From NCBI GenBank assembly GCA_963402885.1, contig OY727103.1:17634085-17698084 (forward strand): a stretch of 64,000 bases of DNA. The letters are read 5' to 3'. Positions within the stretch are counted from its first letter, which is position 1. Every line of letters begins with the position of its first letter. Source of the DNA: Antedon bifida. Lineage: Eukaryota; Echinodermata; Crinoidea; Comatulida; Antedonidae. Positions 24,521 to 39,300 of this stretch are shown here, in pieces. A program made the position numbers and the translations under genes. A model generated the notes under the pieces. It did no database searches, was not told the origin of the DNA, and saw only the letters and a program-made list of their open reading frames with translations.

Positions 24521-27500
24521 GTATTTATTAACATTTCTTTCATGTTTATCTTGATGTTGAAACTGATATATTATTTCTAATTTATTTGGTATTTGAATAA
24601 AGAAAAATATGAAATGTATGGTATATGATGTTTAATAGTTTGGAATATGATACTTTGTTTGGTCAGATCCCATTTATTTAAAATTACAGTATTTTATTTA
24701 CACAAATTGCAATCTATCACAATTTTTACTTACTTCTTTTTGAATGAATCGAGTGTAAAATACCTTTCTTCCATTTGGGATTTCCCTAAGGACACACAAG
24801 CTCCTATGTATTTAGGAGAATTTGAGAAGCAAAGTTGAGAATTCAATTTCAACTTTGACAACTTTCACACTTTTAAATGTTATTAATAATAAATTATAAG
24901 ATAAAAATAGATTTTGAAATAGAACATTTAACATCTGTTTCTGTTTAGAAGTTTCACAAAATAAAATGTCATACGAGCGTCATCTGGATGTGCCATGAAC
25001 TTTGTTTAAAGATGGTCTTATGATTTGGTTTTAGTTCATACTATAAGCAAACTTAGAATTTATGTAGTATAAACATTGAGATCCAATCATGTTAAATGTA
25101 TGTATTTATTCTGGTCCTCAAGCTTAACTGAAAGCTGAGGAAATTCGAGTTAGGCCCTCCACGGACCTATGGCAGCCAGCAGTGCAGCGCCTACCAGATC
25201 AGAACACTGGAAGAAGATCCCCTACTCTTTTTTAAAGTTCTTTAACATGCACTATGTACATAGTACTGAATACAAAAAAATGTGTGAAACCTTAAATTCC
25301 GTATTTATTTATATTGTAGAATTCCTATATAGAAACACCTTTGGGACCGAACAAAGTATCTCCTTAATAATAGTGTCCGTCTATAAATAATGCAGGTTTG
25401 TCATAAAACATTATTTCATGTGTCTACTGTATCCATAATGTGAGGAAAATGTAGAATGCTAGTTTAAAGATTAAGTATATACTGTACGCATGTTAGATGC
25501 AAAATAAATAGTACAGGAACCAATTGAAAGTACATACACAATTTATTGCTAAAATACATATTTGCCATATAAACCCAAATATTATCTTTCTTGTCAATAG
25601 AAAGGATCTACTCTTAGGGTAAATATTATTGTTTGGGGAGATTTATACAGCTTATATCATTGACAAATAAAAATCACAAATTAATCCGTAAGATGCGATC
25701 ACAACCTAAGAATTACTGTTGCATGAAAATCAAGCCACTCAACTGGAAATCAAAACCTCCATCTATTATGCACCACTTTTGATCAGAGGTAATACCACCA
25801 AATTCATCTATTATAGATTTCAAATAACTTTGTGAAACCTGTTATTATAAACCACTCAAAAATTTGTTTTCAAACTGAGCATGAGTAGGTCCTCAATTAC
25901 CCATGTTTCTAGGCTGTTGTTCGTTAGAAACTTGATAACACCCAATCTTAACGCTTGACGGTAAATACCTGGCCCACTTTCAACCCACCTGTTTTTGCTA
26001 GGCCTCAGTTTTCTTCCCATACCCTTTTATCTGTTTGTCTGTCAGGGTGTTGATTGAGTATCACAGGGTTTTGTTTATCCAGTAAAGTTCAAGAAGCCTG
26101 GTTTTAGAAATTTCTAATTTCTGGATTATTTATAGCAGTATAAACAGTGTTTTTTCTGAGGATTTTTCCCATACTTGATGGATTTATGGAGAGGTTAGTA
26201 GGCTAGTTAAAACAAGGCTCTAGTTACAGAATCTTTATAGGCAATTTATGTAATGGAATACAAACATATGACTCAATAATTGGTGGAGTCTTTGGTCATA
26301 TTTCTGCTTCCAGAAACAAAAATGACTGATAAATTAAGCCAAATATTGTAGCAGAATTCAGAAACATTTTTCAATTCAATCAATTAAATGGCAGAAGTGA
26401 AAATAATGGTTAAAAACACCATCAGTTGGTGTTACTTTGACATTTAACAGGTTATTGGTGTGCAACTTTTAGCGGTACATATGATATAAAAACAAAGAGA
26501 AATGAACAATTAATTTCCTGCCTATTTCCATTTGAATGTAAACAAAATGATTACTGTTGTTTGGTTGACTAATGCATAAAATGTTTCACAAACAAACCCC
26601 AGTTCAGTTAGTTTTCACATTTTTTATCTTTACATATTAATATTATTTAATTTTGCTGGAAAGTTGAGTTTTTGTTCTACATTACATAATAAACTTAAAG
26701 TTATTCCAGTTTTCGTCATATTTGAGTGGCAAAATAGAGAAGTTACAAATACTATCGTTGCTCACTGAAAATTGCCAGCGAACAGGTAGGGCGAAAGAAT
26801 GTACATGTATATCCTACCATTTTTGTTTGTTTGACTTAAAGACTGTATGACACTTATAAATCCATTAATACTGGTGCTGTCAAAAAATCGTTTAATTGAA
26901 GCATGTCAAAGGTTGTAAAAATGAGATTCAACATACCATTGTAAGCGGTTTATTTGTTTTCCTACATGAAAGATGCTAAAAATTCCTCACAATATTCATT
27001 AATAAAAGTAGAAGTATGTCCTATTTATTTTTTGTAGACTTGTGTTAGGAATTGATTCATCAGCTCTTTAAACTTCAATTATATTAAATTGGAAGTGCTG
27101 AAACTTCTAAAGTTTGTTTCCAAACCGGAAAAATAAACCGTAATACAGTGATTGGTGTTAGATAGGTATGGACAATTTTGATGACCCAGGAATACCACCC
27201 ATATGACGGCAACTTTTAGCTATAAAAATTACTACAACACAATATGGGCTTTATATGAAGCTCAAAAATGGTCATGTTCACATAGTAAAAAGGTACCTAG
27301 TAGTAGTATTCAAATATAGTGAAATGGTGAGTCTGACTGTGCACCAGAAATATCAATAGGAAGATTTTGACTTGCGACGAACTAGGAACTTTTTGGCAAA
27401 TTATTAATTTCGTCATTTTTTATTTGTCCAAATTGAATTGGTTTTTGATTTTTTTTTAGACAATGTACATTCAAAAAAAGATTCAAATGGGTATATCTGC

Positions 27501-27788
27501 TATAACAGAATCTAAGGTCTTTACCTTGACCTAGAACCGAATAGATTGGGTCAGATGATTTGATGTATGGGAATAGTACCTCAACATGATGTCACAAAAT
27601 CCTATTATGCCTTCGTCTTCCTCATACCATCATCCTCTTTCATAAACTTACTAATGTTTAATAAACTTGGTATACTCTATAGAATATTTTCTTTAAACTT
27701 CAGTGCCATAATGTCTTTATGTCCTCACATCACAATGATCTTTTTAATTAGGGATTATTTATTAGCTAATAATACCTTTAGTAAACAG

Positions 27789-27852
27789 CTTAGAAGTAAT
27801 TACACAACAGGGGGTAGTCTTGAGCAGGTTATAATGAACCTTCTGTCATCAG
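27789..27852 (+). other. candidate exon of unknown gene
   Basis: An open stretch reading LRSNYTTGGSLEQVIMNLLS ends at TCATCAG|GTAAGA, a strong donor. Acceptors are possible at 27751 (TTTTTAATTAG) or 27788 (AAACAG). I recognise no family. Confidence 0.2.
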
Positions 27853-27920
27853 GTAAGAAGTATGCCTTATGTTGATTTATTAACTTGTTCTCCTAGCATT
27901 TTCTCTGTAATCTTTCATTA

Positions 27921-28074
27921 AAGCTCTGTCTACACTATCAAACTTTATGTGATGTGAATGTGCCCATATATGGACCTGATGATGTCATATCACTACCATA
28001 TTTAAGCATATACCTACCATATTTGGATACATCACACTTTTGTCAAACTAGTTTGATAGTGTAGACAGAGCTTA
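27921..28074. mobile_element. MITE family A copy
   Basis: AAGCTCTGTCTACACTATC ... GTGTAGACAGAGCTT with both ACTACCATATTT blocks. Confidence 0.85.
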
Positions 28075-28334
28075 AGACTGGATTTTATTTTCAAATATAA
28101 GTACCTTCTTGGAATTAATGTTGGATTAAAGTTACAAGCTTTATACTCCTCATCTTGAAAGGAATTTATTTTAATTTCAATTGAAATGTTTGGTTAAGAT
28201 ACACCTTGAACTTTCAAACATAGGTGGCGCTATGATACCTTTTCTCAAACAACTGTGTCAAACCCTCATGATGTACCCTTATTAAATAGAGTGCCTCATT
28301 TGGGAAACTTCTATGTGAATTGATTATGGGAATA

Positions 28335-28462
28335 CAGTGAACCCCTATTAAGGGGACAACATAATAGTGGTGTCCCTTGAATAGGTATTGATTATGTGTT
28401 AAAACATATAATTGTCCCTTGTTTGTTTTACAAAAAAGTGTCCCAAAATAGGAATTCTACTG
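28335..28462. mobile_element. family B element, short intact copy
   Basis: TA-CAGTGAACCCCTATTAAG ... AATAGGAATTCTACTG-TA, 128 bp, target-site TA on both sides. Similar GTGTCCC...TTAATAG debris continues to about 28540. Confidence 0.7.
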
Positions 28463-28649
28463 TATCCCATAATTGTTGGTTTCATGGGAAAGTGTCCCCT
28501 TAGGGGTGACTAAAATAAGGTGTTCTAATGTAGGTTTTAGCCCTACTGTCCCCGCTTATTCAGGGTACAAAGTGCCTTTTGAAATGTTTACACACTTTGG
28601 ACACAACATGAGATTCTTGGATTTTTGATAGTATTATAATATACACATA

Positions 28650-28806
28650 TGTTGCAGTTTATAAAGGGTCAAAGTGCATAAGTACACATGTATGTTGCAG
28701 TTTATAAGGGTCAAAGTGCATAAGTACACATGTATGTTGCAGTTTATAAAGGGTCAAAGTGCATACACTTGTATGTTGCAGTTTATAAAGGGTCAAAGTG
28801 CATATG
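28650..28806. repeat. tandem repeat, about 41 bp x 4
   Basis: Units of ATGTTGCAGTTTATAAAGGG, TCAAAGTGCATAAGTACACA; the third unit is shortened by a few bases. Confidence 0.85.
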
Positions 28807-30236
28807 ATATCTGCCTACTGTACATCAGTAATGTTTACATTATATACTTATATAAAACTATGCCAAAGTTGCTTTATTTAATTAATGTATCAGGCAGTAT
28901 GTTGTTGAGAAACAAACTGTAATTAAAGTTAACATATATTTATTACTTGTATATATTAGATGGCCCACGCATTATTCAAAGCGATCGTAAATCGTCTGCC
29001 GATTGTCTTTTTCATTTATTACTATTTAAAAATAATTGCATTCGCATTGTAAATTGATTTAAATGCAATATTAATTCATGTTCATGAAAAATATCATTGA
29101 TTTTAGATTGTGAAATGATATGTTTTTATACTTGGAAATAGAATATTAGTACAGTAATGTATTTATTTTCTGAATTTAATATGTGCATGGTTATAGCGAG
29201 CGATTATCAATATTACTACACATTTTATACATCTATTTGATAGCTACAAAAAAAAATACTACATTGAGAACATACAATATTGACTCTATATTTTGTATTC
29301 TATGTGATGTGAAAATTGTACTGTTTTCAATTATGTCTAAAGCTCTGTCTACACTACTACCATATTTGGGCACCCTTTTTTTATCAAACTAGTTTGATAG
29401 TGTAGACAGAGCTTTAATCTACATTCAGAGCCAAGCACCTGAATATTATTATTAAGGTACTCCTCATGAAACAGCCTGCAGTGCATACAATGTTATAACT
29501 AGTATCTTTGACTATTTCTATTTCTTAATCAGTATTTTGTATGTTTAATTTACAAACAAGTTTCTTGTTGTCTTTCATTTGGCCTTCTACATTACTGTAC
29601 TTTCTGAAAATATGCCCTGTTGATTATAACTTTGCTAAGAAATGTGCTCAAAATACATTTGGCACTAAGACCAACTAATACACAGATACATATCCGGTTT
29701 GTAATAAGACGTTTAGTATATTTTTTTTCAGAAATATGTACAGTAATCACCTTTCCATAATTAGTAATTCTCTTGTGGTATTTGGACTATACTTTCGGTG
29801 TCGCCATTCATACTGTACGGAGTTAGATTAAAGATACTCCAGGGATTCTGACCAATAAGATTGCAATTTGGAATGATGGCTAATTTCAGATGCAATATCA
29901 TTTTTTTTTTATTGTTTCAGTAATTCCAGTCTTCTAATTAAAGTTGTTAATTCAGAAATTCATCTTTTTAGAATATGTTTTATTTTTATTGTTGAAAAAT
30001 TAATTAAAATCAGTAGTAATTAATACCAGACGGTTTAGAATTTCTTCTCTATGGAAATTTTATGTATTATATAAAAAACTATATTTTAGTTATTGTATCA
30101 ATGCAGTCACATTTTCATCTGCCTAGGTTACCCGGATAAACCGATAATATCCTGTTTTCATTGAGGAGTGAGAATATTCATTGGACACCCCTCTCCATAA
30201 ATGGTTTAATTACAAATCTAATAACTTTTTTTACAG
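28807..30236. other. DNA immediately upstream of the L1-like start exon
   Basis: AT-rich, with one deleted MITE. No CpG-rich promoter is visible, in keeping with a 5' leader exon farther away. Confidence 0.4.
29339..29415. mobile_element. MITE family A, internally deleted 77-bp copy
   Basis: Both ends are intact, but most of the interior is missing. It is flanked by TA on both sides. Confidence 0.8.
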
Positions 30237-30343
30237 ATTTGATGCTGGCAAAGTCGGTAATTTTATGATGAGTTTTCAGCGAGCAATTGTCGCTTTGATC
30301 CTGTCCACCACACTACTTGTGGGAATAACGCATGGTGCCAGTC
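30237..30343 (+). CDS. L1-like exon with start codon and signal peptide
   Basis: Two in-frame ATGs (30265 and 30268) precede a hydrophobic leader of about 23 residues (IVALILSTTLLVGITHGAS), a typical secretory signal with a likely cut after HGAS or nearby. The exon ends at 30343 in phase 1 before a GTAAGT donor. A pyrimidine stretch ending in TTACAG just upstream (AG at 30235-30236) suggests a spliced 5' untranslated leader beginning at 30237. The true promoter and first exon would then lie farther left; I could not identify them. Confidence 0.8.
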
Positions 30344-33300
30344 GTAAGTACCCCTCAATTATTCGTTTCATCTGTATTTTCTTAGAGAATTTGAAACAAA
30401 AATCCTAAAATATCAATAGCTCTAAACATCATAGAGATGATATAACTGAGCAAGGGCAACTAACTACATCTAAAGCCTTGTTCGCACTGGGCTTGAAAAA
30501 TGGTAAATTTAACCACTATAAGTAACTTTATGGCCAATGGTCATCGATAAATGTTACCAATGTGATCGTGGCTTTAGTAGTTAGTGATATAAAGTAGGCC
30601 TAATTGTACATTGCCACAACCAACAATATTTTACAGAGGTAACCAATCTCATTTAGTCCATTATCTTTTTGGTCTTGCAAACATTTAAATTAAAAATTAT
30701 CAAAATAAATAATGAATTTAAAAGAATAATGCTTTGTTTAACATTGATTTAATTTATTGAAAATGTTGTTACATCACGTACAGAATAATGGAATGCATTT
30801 TACATTCAACAAAAAGCTTTTAATATGTATGGAACGTTTCCTGTAATCTCGACGTTTTTTTTTCTAACTTTTATTTTTTTGTGCAAAGTAGTAAACTACA
30901 ATAACAAGTCGGCCAATGTTAAATCCATTTAGTTATTTTAAAAGCCTCTTTTTTCAGAGAGTACCTTAACTTTGTATCATTACGTTGTTAAATACAACAT
31001 TAGATACATTACTTACTGGGTGCCATTTGTCTAAAAGCCCTATGGGAGGAAGTGCTATGTCATGCGTTACGTTAATTATCCAGCTATCGTTTCATATCAT
31101 AATATTTTCATATTGCATCTCTATTTATTGCGAGAAATTATAAACTAGTGATCTGTATTCTTTTCTGCATTTCTACTATAGAAAAATATATTCCTTTCAA
31201 GTTTCTTCAACATAGCAAATCCTATGCTATACTGTGCAGCTTAATTGTATAAAAAATTAAGTCTTTATTATTTGCACATGCATCAAATGCATGCGGTAGT
31301 TACGCACAGACGCCCTCGCAAACCTTATTAAATGAACATTTAACCGTGACTAGACAACATCAAATTTGGAAAATAATAATATTAATAGGGATTGCACTTT
31401 GCGGCCTCTACACTTTAAGTAAATTAGTTTTTATATAATATTCTATGATGATTATTTGTAAAATCTCACTATACTACTATAATAATATGCAAATTAAATA
31501 TACAGCTCATTTGCATGTTGCATTTGACTTACCTCTAAACCTTATTATTAAAATCACCAATAAACATAGATTTATTCTCACTTTCGCATGTTTATTATTA
31601 CTGTTACGTGGTTTAATTCAATGAGAAATATTTGATATTATTATTAATTATATTAATTTTGTTTCTTTAAAATTGTGTTACTTTAAATGATTTTTTATTT
31701 TGCTCTTTTAAATCTCGATATTTATTTTCTCTTATAATTAATTTCATTTCTTTAATTTATTTTCTTTTCTACTTTTCTTTGAACATTCTTTTCTATAGTC
31801 ACATTGGAAAGACCAGGTAAAATGCTACCGTAGATTTCCTAGACTAATATTTAAATTCTAATAATTTAAATTAGCAGGTGGTTACGCTACAGAATTGTGT
31901 TATTTGTTTACCTCAGCTTCATGTGGTTTTAAATTTTAAAAAGCATGTTAGATTTTAGAAGGAATTGAATATTGTTGTAAAGTTAAGTAAAGAAATACTT
32001 CCTAAAGAGAAAAGGAACTATTGAATTGTGTGGAAACGAGGGGCATGGAAATGAGGGCGTGGAACATGTCATCACACACCTATGATTTTTAATCATAAAT
32101 TCTAAAGACAAAAGAAATTTATAATGAAAATGTTTAGATGATATTAATCTGAAATTGTTTAGTCATTAATTTATGTTTACATTTTACTTTTGTTATTATT
32201 TCTGTTATATGAAAAAAAAACTTGACGATATCTTTTTTTGGTAAGTAAAAATATTAAGGTTTATTATTTATAAGATTATGATAATATTATAATAGTCTTG
32301 AAAGTTTAACTATTAGAGGAATGAGGATACTGATAATAACATACTTACTTGTGATGGGATGCTCACTATCTAGCTACATTGTTGCATTATATGTATAATT
32401 AGTTTTTAGGATATTTACATGTTTTGTGTTTAAATCCTTGATTCTCCCACTTTAGCTATAGATTTTATAAATGGTATTGCTATATGTATAATGACTTTAA
32501 TTAATTTGCATCTGAAGAATTAAGTATAGTTGTTTTATATTTTAAAACCTGCTTCGGGAGAACACTGCATAATCAGTTCAATTCATTTTCATAGAATTAA
32601 TCATTATGTAATATGATAATTAATAATGATAAGATAAGAGTTAGTGTCTTGCTTTGTGTTTAGTATTCTAGATAGTTTTCCCCTGTCCCTAGTAGATTTC
32701 AAATTGTAAAAAAAAATGTTTTAAAATATTTGTTTAGAAAGAATGAATGTGGTAGTATTACTGCTTCATGTTTGAGTGTGTTTATGTTTGTTTAAGTTAA
32801 AGTTTAATGTCTTCTAATTTTTAATCTGCTTGGTAATTTTGGAATGATGCTATTGGTTAGATTAGATAATTAAATGTCCGGTTTGCTTATAAAATATCGA
32901 CCAGTTAATTAAATGTTACAATAAAGGCCATTCAAACTGCTATTTAAACTACTTATTTTAAGTTCTAAAAATAAATAAAAGTCTGTTGAACTTTACTGGG
33001 ATATTGTTAATTGTCCCCTGAATAGAGGTATCCCAAATGAGGAAATTATGTTTTATATTTAAATATCTTTAAAAAATAAGAGATTTTGCCTGTACAGTCG
33101 AACCCTTCATTTAAAGAGTGTCCCCGAACAGAGGTGTATGTCCCAATGTAGAGATAACTACCTACTGTATTACTATTATTAATATCTTTTAAAATAAGTT
33201 TTTCTCTCGAAGATTATACATTATTTGTAGCCTCTAAAATGTTATCTAATATAGAAACATTTTTAAAATATAATATGAAAAGTATTTCCATAAAACAATT

Positions 33301-36300
33301 TTTTATGCAACAGGCACACATCTAAAATTTGAATGCAGTTAAAAAAGAAAAACAATATTTGTGGAAAGATGTAATATAAATTCAATTTATTTTAGATTTT
33401 ACATGAATAAAAAAAAAATGGTTATCAACACTTGACGTCTCTAGAGAGATAATACATGAACTCAATCATCAATGACATACATAGATATATTGAAGAAAAC
33501 AAAATGTTGATATAATCAACGGACTGTTTTTATCTATTGTTGCTCTTTAAATGTCAGCGCGTTGTCGGCCCAAAGGATTTCATCTAAATTGGTTTTGATG
33601 GTAGATTATTTATTTATTTTATGTTATTTTACAGTCGCCCCAATCAGTCAAGCACGACTGAAAATTTTACATTTTTTATGTTCAATTGTAAGAAATCTAT
33701 TTGCCTTCTTCTTCCTGGACGTTGAGAAATATTACTGAAAAGGATTATTCTGGATTTTCTCTTTGCCGTATTATTGTCTGTTGTGTAATGTTTCTGTTAT
33801 TTTCTTTAATTCAATTTACTTCAATGAATGAATATTTCCTCTGGTATGCATGTGGTACACTACAACAAAGGTGATAGGTTCTAATTAAAAATTGTATTGA
33901 ATATGCCCTCGTGCTTCAGACTCTTTTGACATGATGGATAATTGGTCCCTCATTAAAGGTTAACCTTTGTTACAGAAGTCGAGAACCTAATGTACTGTGC
34001 GGGGAGACCCACTGTCTTTAACCCAGCCTATAGGTTTTGATGTTTCTGAACCCCAAATTGTCACTTGCCAAGGTTCATGCTCTTGGAACTATACTTGGTC
34101 AAACAATAATTGTATTCTTAAATGGCAGTCAATGATATACAGTAGTACAATAAAATACACTAAAGATTTAAAAGCATAGAAAAAAATGGACTCAATTTGA
34201 AGGGGAATTTAGTGGTTATAAAGTAGCCATAGTTATAGATTATGTAACTTTAATGTCTCGTCCCTACACTATTGTCCCAATAATGCGTGTTTAATGTGTT
34301 TTTTTAGTCCTAATCTGATACTCAAATGTAGAATTTGATTGATGTCTGAAACGATTTTGGATGCGAATGGTTTTAATTGCATTTGGAATGCACTAGTGTA
34401 GTTAGTATAACTTTTAACAGACCGTACAATATAGCCTGAATTTCAACTTGTATGCTATACTTACTAGTTATTAACAATATTTTTATAACAATTATTGAAT
34501 GCATTTGATTTATTGAAGGAATGAATAAATTCACAAAACAAAATCATTATTTTTATTTATCTTTACTAGAAATATATATTAAGTTTGATGATTGATTGGA
34601 TATATTGATTACTTTATTATTAGCATATAAATGTTTATTATTTTATTTAAAATAAAAAACTACTACTACTACAGTCGTTTATATATATATAAGATAGTCA
34701 AGTTGAGTGGGCAGGGGCACCCCACCATAATTCATCAATAGCCACATGTTAAAGCCTCTTCTCTGCCATGGTCTTATGGTAGAACAAGTCTTCTTGGATA
34801 AGGACTTAAAACTAGAGGTTCATTGTACACATGTGGCTTGTGTGCATCTTAAAGAATCATCTTTTGCAAAATGAGAGGTTACCCCGGTGTACTGATCAGT
34901 GCCGTTTAATGGCATGTATTACATGTTCAATATTATATACATCGTCCAAAGATAGGTTTTTTTAATATGGATTATGCATTCTGTAGATTAAAGACTACCA
35001 TACTTTAGCAAATGTACTATAACTAGCTATGCTAGTTTAAAGTTTAAGTTTAAATACAGTATTGGTTGATACAATGGTGACATACTCCGGTTCCAGGTAG
35101 CTATCCCATTGATTCTCTAAAAAAAAAAAACTGCCAAGAAAAGTACAACAGCTTGCTGCAAAATCATAAATGTGTGTTCCAAAAAGAATTTGCATATCAT
35201 TGATGCCTTTTCAAGCTAATTTGCATATTTACAGGTGTAGTGCAATTTATATTCTAATTGTTACCTTTTCTTGTTAACATCCAGGTGATCCACCAGACAT
35301 CACAGGCTTAAAAATAGCAAAGGAAGGCTTTGATTTCGACCTTGACGATTCAAGGTCATATGTGTTAGATAGCCGCAACCAACAAGGTGTGGTATCAAAG
35401 ATCTGGTGTGTAGTAAAAGGACAAGTAAGGTAGGAAACATGACGGAATATCAAATTTCAAAGGAGGACTGAGGGGAGGGCTATGTTCCTTTCTGACACGA
35501 AAGCACAGCTCTGATAACACTCCTATTCCATTTCCGATCTGAAAAACTTGTGCAGGCAAAATGACTGCAACAGCCAGAATATTCCCTGCTACACAATACC
35601 GACAAAACAACACGATAAATTTGGGCACAAGACTTTGATAATTCATTGTTAATGCAATCCTGGTATAATCCCACCCCCTTTGTGCCCACCCCTATTCAGG
35701 GGACACCCATAATAAGGCGACACTTTCCAATTAAACAGACAAGGGATAATATATGTTTTAACACTATGGCCAACTACTATTCAAGGTACACCCTATGGAA
35801 ACACAGTCCCGGAGGTGTAATAGGGGTTGTACTGTTTGTAATAGAAAAATAATTGGACTATTTTTTTCTAAACAGTGAGGTAAGTTGGTACTTCAATGAG
35901 GATACTGAGTATATACGAGATGGTCCAAAGTACAAAACTGGGAAAGATGATGGTATTGGTTATTATTTACAAATATTGGTTGTAGACGAGAGTGTGACCG
36001 GAAACTATCATTGTGAAGCAGAGAACAGACTGGGGAGAGCACTGTCTCAATATGTCAACGTAACACAAGCATGTAAGATTATAGTAATATCAAAGAGTTT
36101 ATAAACTAGATTGGCTAGAGGGTGGATTCCAATGTTATTAAAATTAAAAAACATAGAGGAATTATATATGTTTTAACACAGCCAACCCCTATTCAAAAAG
36201 ACACCTTTATCAAGAGGACACTTTCCTGTTAAACAAACATGAGGAAGTATGTTTTAACACTACGGCCAACTCTTTGCAGGGGACACAGTTATAATGGCGA

Positions 36301-39300
36301 CATTTTGTTTTTGGTCCAGAAGATGTCCCCTTAATAGAGGTTCTACTGTACCTAACTAAATACCTGATTATTATCTTACAGATATTGGCACATACGGTAA
36401 GGTTGCCAATCGAAGGGAAGACAAACAGTTAAATGAATATTTAATGTTGAACTGCCAACCACTTCAGTCCAACCCAGCTTTAATCATGTCATGGAAAGTT
36501 GGTGAAGAAACTGTACAATACAATGACCGGCTTCAGATGGATCAGACCGGTAATCTGTATATCTCTAACCTTGTGAGCGAAGATGCTGGAACGTATAAGT
36601 GCTTTGTAAAGAACCCGGTTCTTGGACAGACATTCTATAGCGAGGAAATTTCTATTGGATTTGGCGGTAAGAGCATTATAGCATCTAACCTGTGTTAGAT
36701 ATTTTCCACAATACAAATGTCAGAATATGTTATTCTTCTGTATGTTGATGCCAGAGAGTATATAAATTAACACCCTCTATCTAAATATATGGTTTGGGCA
36801 CGCTAATATAAAGTCTTCCAATATCCAATTTTTGTTCCCTGTTTACACTATCAAACTAGTTTGACCAAAAAAGTGTGATGTGCCTATTAAATATGGTAGT
36901 GATATGCCCAAATATGGTAGTGATATGCCCAAATATTGTATTTATATGACATCATCATGTCCATGGACTTAAGATGTAACCTATTTATAACTAACTACTT
37001 TTAACATTGGTTTCTACATCGATATTTACAGAAAATCCAACAGAAGTAGCCGAGCGTAGACCAGTTATTGTCTACAAACCACAGCCAACAACAATTGGAA
37101 TGAGGAAAACAAAGCTTAAAATTCAGTGCATTGCACAAGGATAGTAAGTTTTAACTATTTAACCTTAATTTTTTGGGGGTGGGGAATGGGGAAATACATC
37201 TTTAAAAGTAACCGATCCGGACCATGTCTTGTTTTTATTTTCATCGTAACAATTTTATTTGTGTTTCATCTTATAGTCCAACACCCACAATTAGATGGGA
37301 AAAGATAGGAGGCACCATAAAGCCAAGTGAAACCAATAAACCTATTCTAGAGATAGCTGATGTTGATTTTAGTGACGCTGGGACGTATCGATGCACTGCA
37401 GAAAACAGTCAGGGCAGTGTACGCGCCCAGACAGAAGTCGTTGTGCAAGGTAGGTATGCTTTTATAAGGCCTGAACAAAAATCTTCTACCACCGTAGGTC
37501 CGTAGCGGGCCTAAACTGAATTTCCTCAACTGAGGAGAAATAATATTAATAAATTACATTTTAACACACCAGCTTTTATTCTTGCAATTTAATTAGTTAA
37601 TTATGCATCACATGTCATTTAGAATTAGCCCTACCTAATTTTTATAAACATTTTTACAATTTTTGCCACGCGAAGTTGTTTGCCAATAGCTTTTGAAAAT
37701 CAGCTTATTGTCTACTTTTTTCCTCCACGTCCAGTCCAGTCACGTTGAATGGCTTAGCTTTCTGGCCTAGTTAGTCAATGATGAATAAATTGAATAAAAG
37801 TAGGTGTGTTGAATGGAGAGAATATTTCATTTGATGAAAAATTGACTGCTCTATTTTTAACTCGGCTCCACCTCTTCCACCTCAAAAAACAGTCAATTTT
37901 TTAACTCATGAAATACTGTAGTGGTTATGCTTGTTATAAACATAAATATTTGTTTCTATAGCGGCACCATATGTAGGTGTTCCAATGGTTGACACTGAAT
38001 CATACCCACGTGAGACCGCAGTGTTTACTTGTGACCCGAAGGGCGTACCAGAACCGACCTTTCAATGGATGGTTAATGGAGTCAAACGTAAGTACAGCTC
38101 ATGAACGCACACTACCCATTTGTATACTATAGCATGATTTAATTTGAAGTTTGCGGTACACCACATTATTTAGTTCTGCTAAGAACTGTTGAGTTTATGA
38201 CGTTCTGATTAATGTCCATTGATCGTCCTCAAGACTGATAATACAGGAAGTCCAGGAAACTAAGAAATATAAGTGAGATTGTATGAAACAAAGTGTGAAA
38301 AAAGTAGGTGTGTTGAATGGAGAGAATATTTCATTCGATGAAAAATTGACTGCTCTATTTTTAACTCGGCTCCACCTCTTCCACCTCACGCAATAGTTAA
38401 TAATTACTTTCTAATTGCCTTATTCTTTTGATTAAAAACATTATTTTATTATTTATTTCATATGGATATTGCAGCAAAAAAAGACTTTCATTCTGTCGAT
38501 GGCAAAACATTATCAGTGATAAACATTACTAAAGATGATTCAGCCGTATTTCAGTGCATGATAATGAATGATTACGGAATATACATCGACCAAGCTACGT
38601 TCAAGGTTGTCTGTGAGTATCCATAATCCAATTTTTTACTATCGAATTTATTTGCATATTGTTCAAGCCTTTTCTGCGACAAATTTTAGTTTGTATTTAT
38701 TCAATATCAACAGGAACGCAACGCAGTTTTGATTTTACGATCATCCTGTAAATTATCTTGTTACCAGGCCACCATCTCATTTCCTAAAAAATGCAATATC
38801 TCCCGATATTTTAGATAAACAAATAAATTCCACAATAGTTATAATTTCTACTACTCTAGATATAGAAAGAGAATAGAAAACATACTAATATAAGTCCATA
38901 AGCACATTACCCATGTTTACTATTATAAATGTCAATCCTTTATATTTTTAAAAGCACCCTATATGTTTTGATATATTTTTCAAAATAGTATAGCACCCTT
39001 TATAGTTTGGACATGCTTTCATAAAACTTCTCAATATTTCATTTTTTCCAAGTTGGGAAGTCTGTGTTACTGTTACAATAATTCAAAATGTATATACATA
39101 TTCTATACACAAAAGTTAAATATAAACAAAAATAGCTTTTGCTAATGGATGGTTGTCTTTTTGTTTCAAAGTCGTTCGAGCTGAAATTGTAGAAGGTCCA
39201 GCAAGTGTGCGTATGGTAGAGGGAAAGGATGCCAACTTCACCTGCCAGTTTATTGGTAAACCACCTCCAATTGTCACATGGAAATACAAAAACACTAAAG

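Larger units (their letters stand above)
22070..27920. other. gene-poor DNA with repeats and two weak exon candidates
   Basis: Apart from the listed tandem repeat, family B debris and exon candidates, nothing is supported. 25140-25230 is a GC-rich patch (CCACGGACCTATGGCAGCC) of unknown nature. Confidence 0.4.

Noticed and set aside
28674..28922. 82-codon frame with repeated YTCMLQFIKG
   Set aside because: Arises from the 41-bp tandem repeat.
35425..35430. GTAAGG donor at the end of the first Ig1 exon
   Set aside because: It looks stronger than the GTAGGA five bases on, but its phase does not match the next exon; the GTAGGA donor does.
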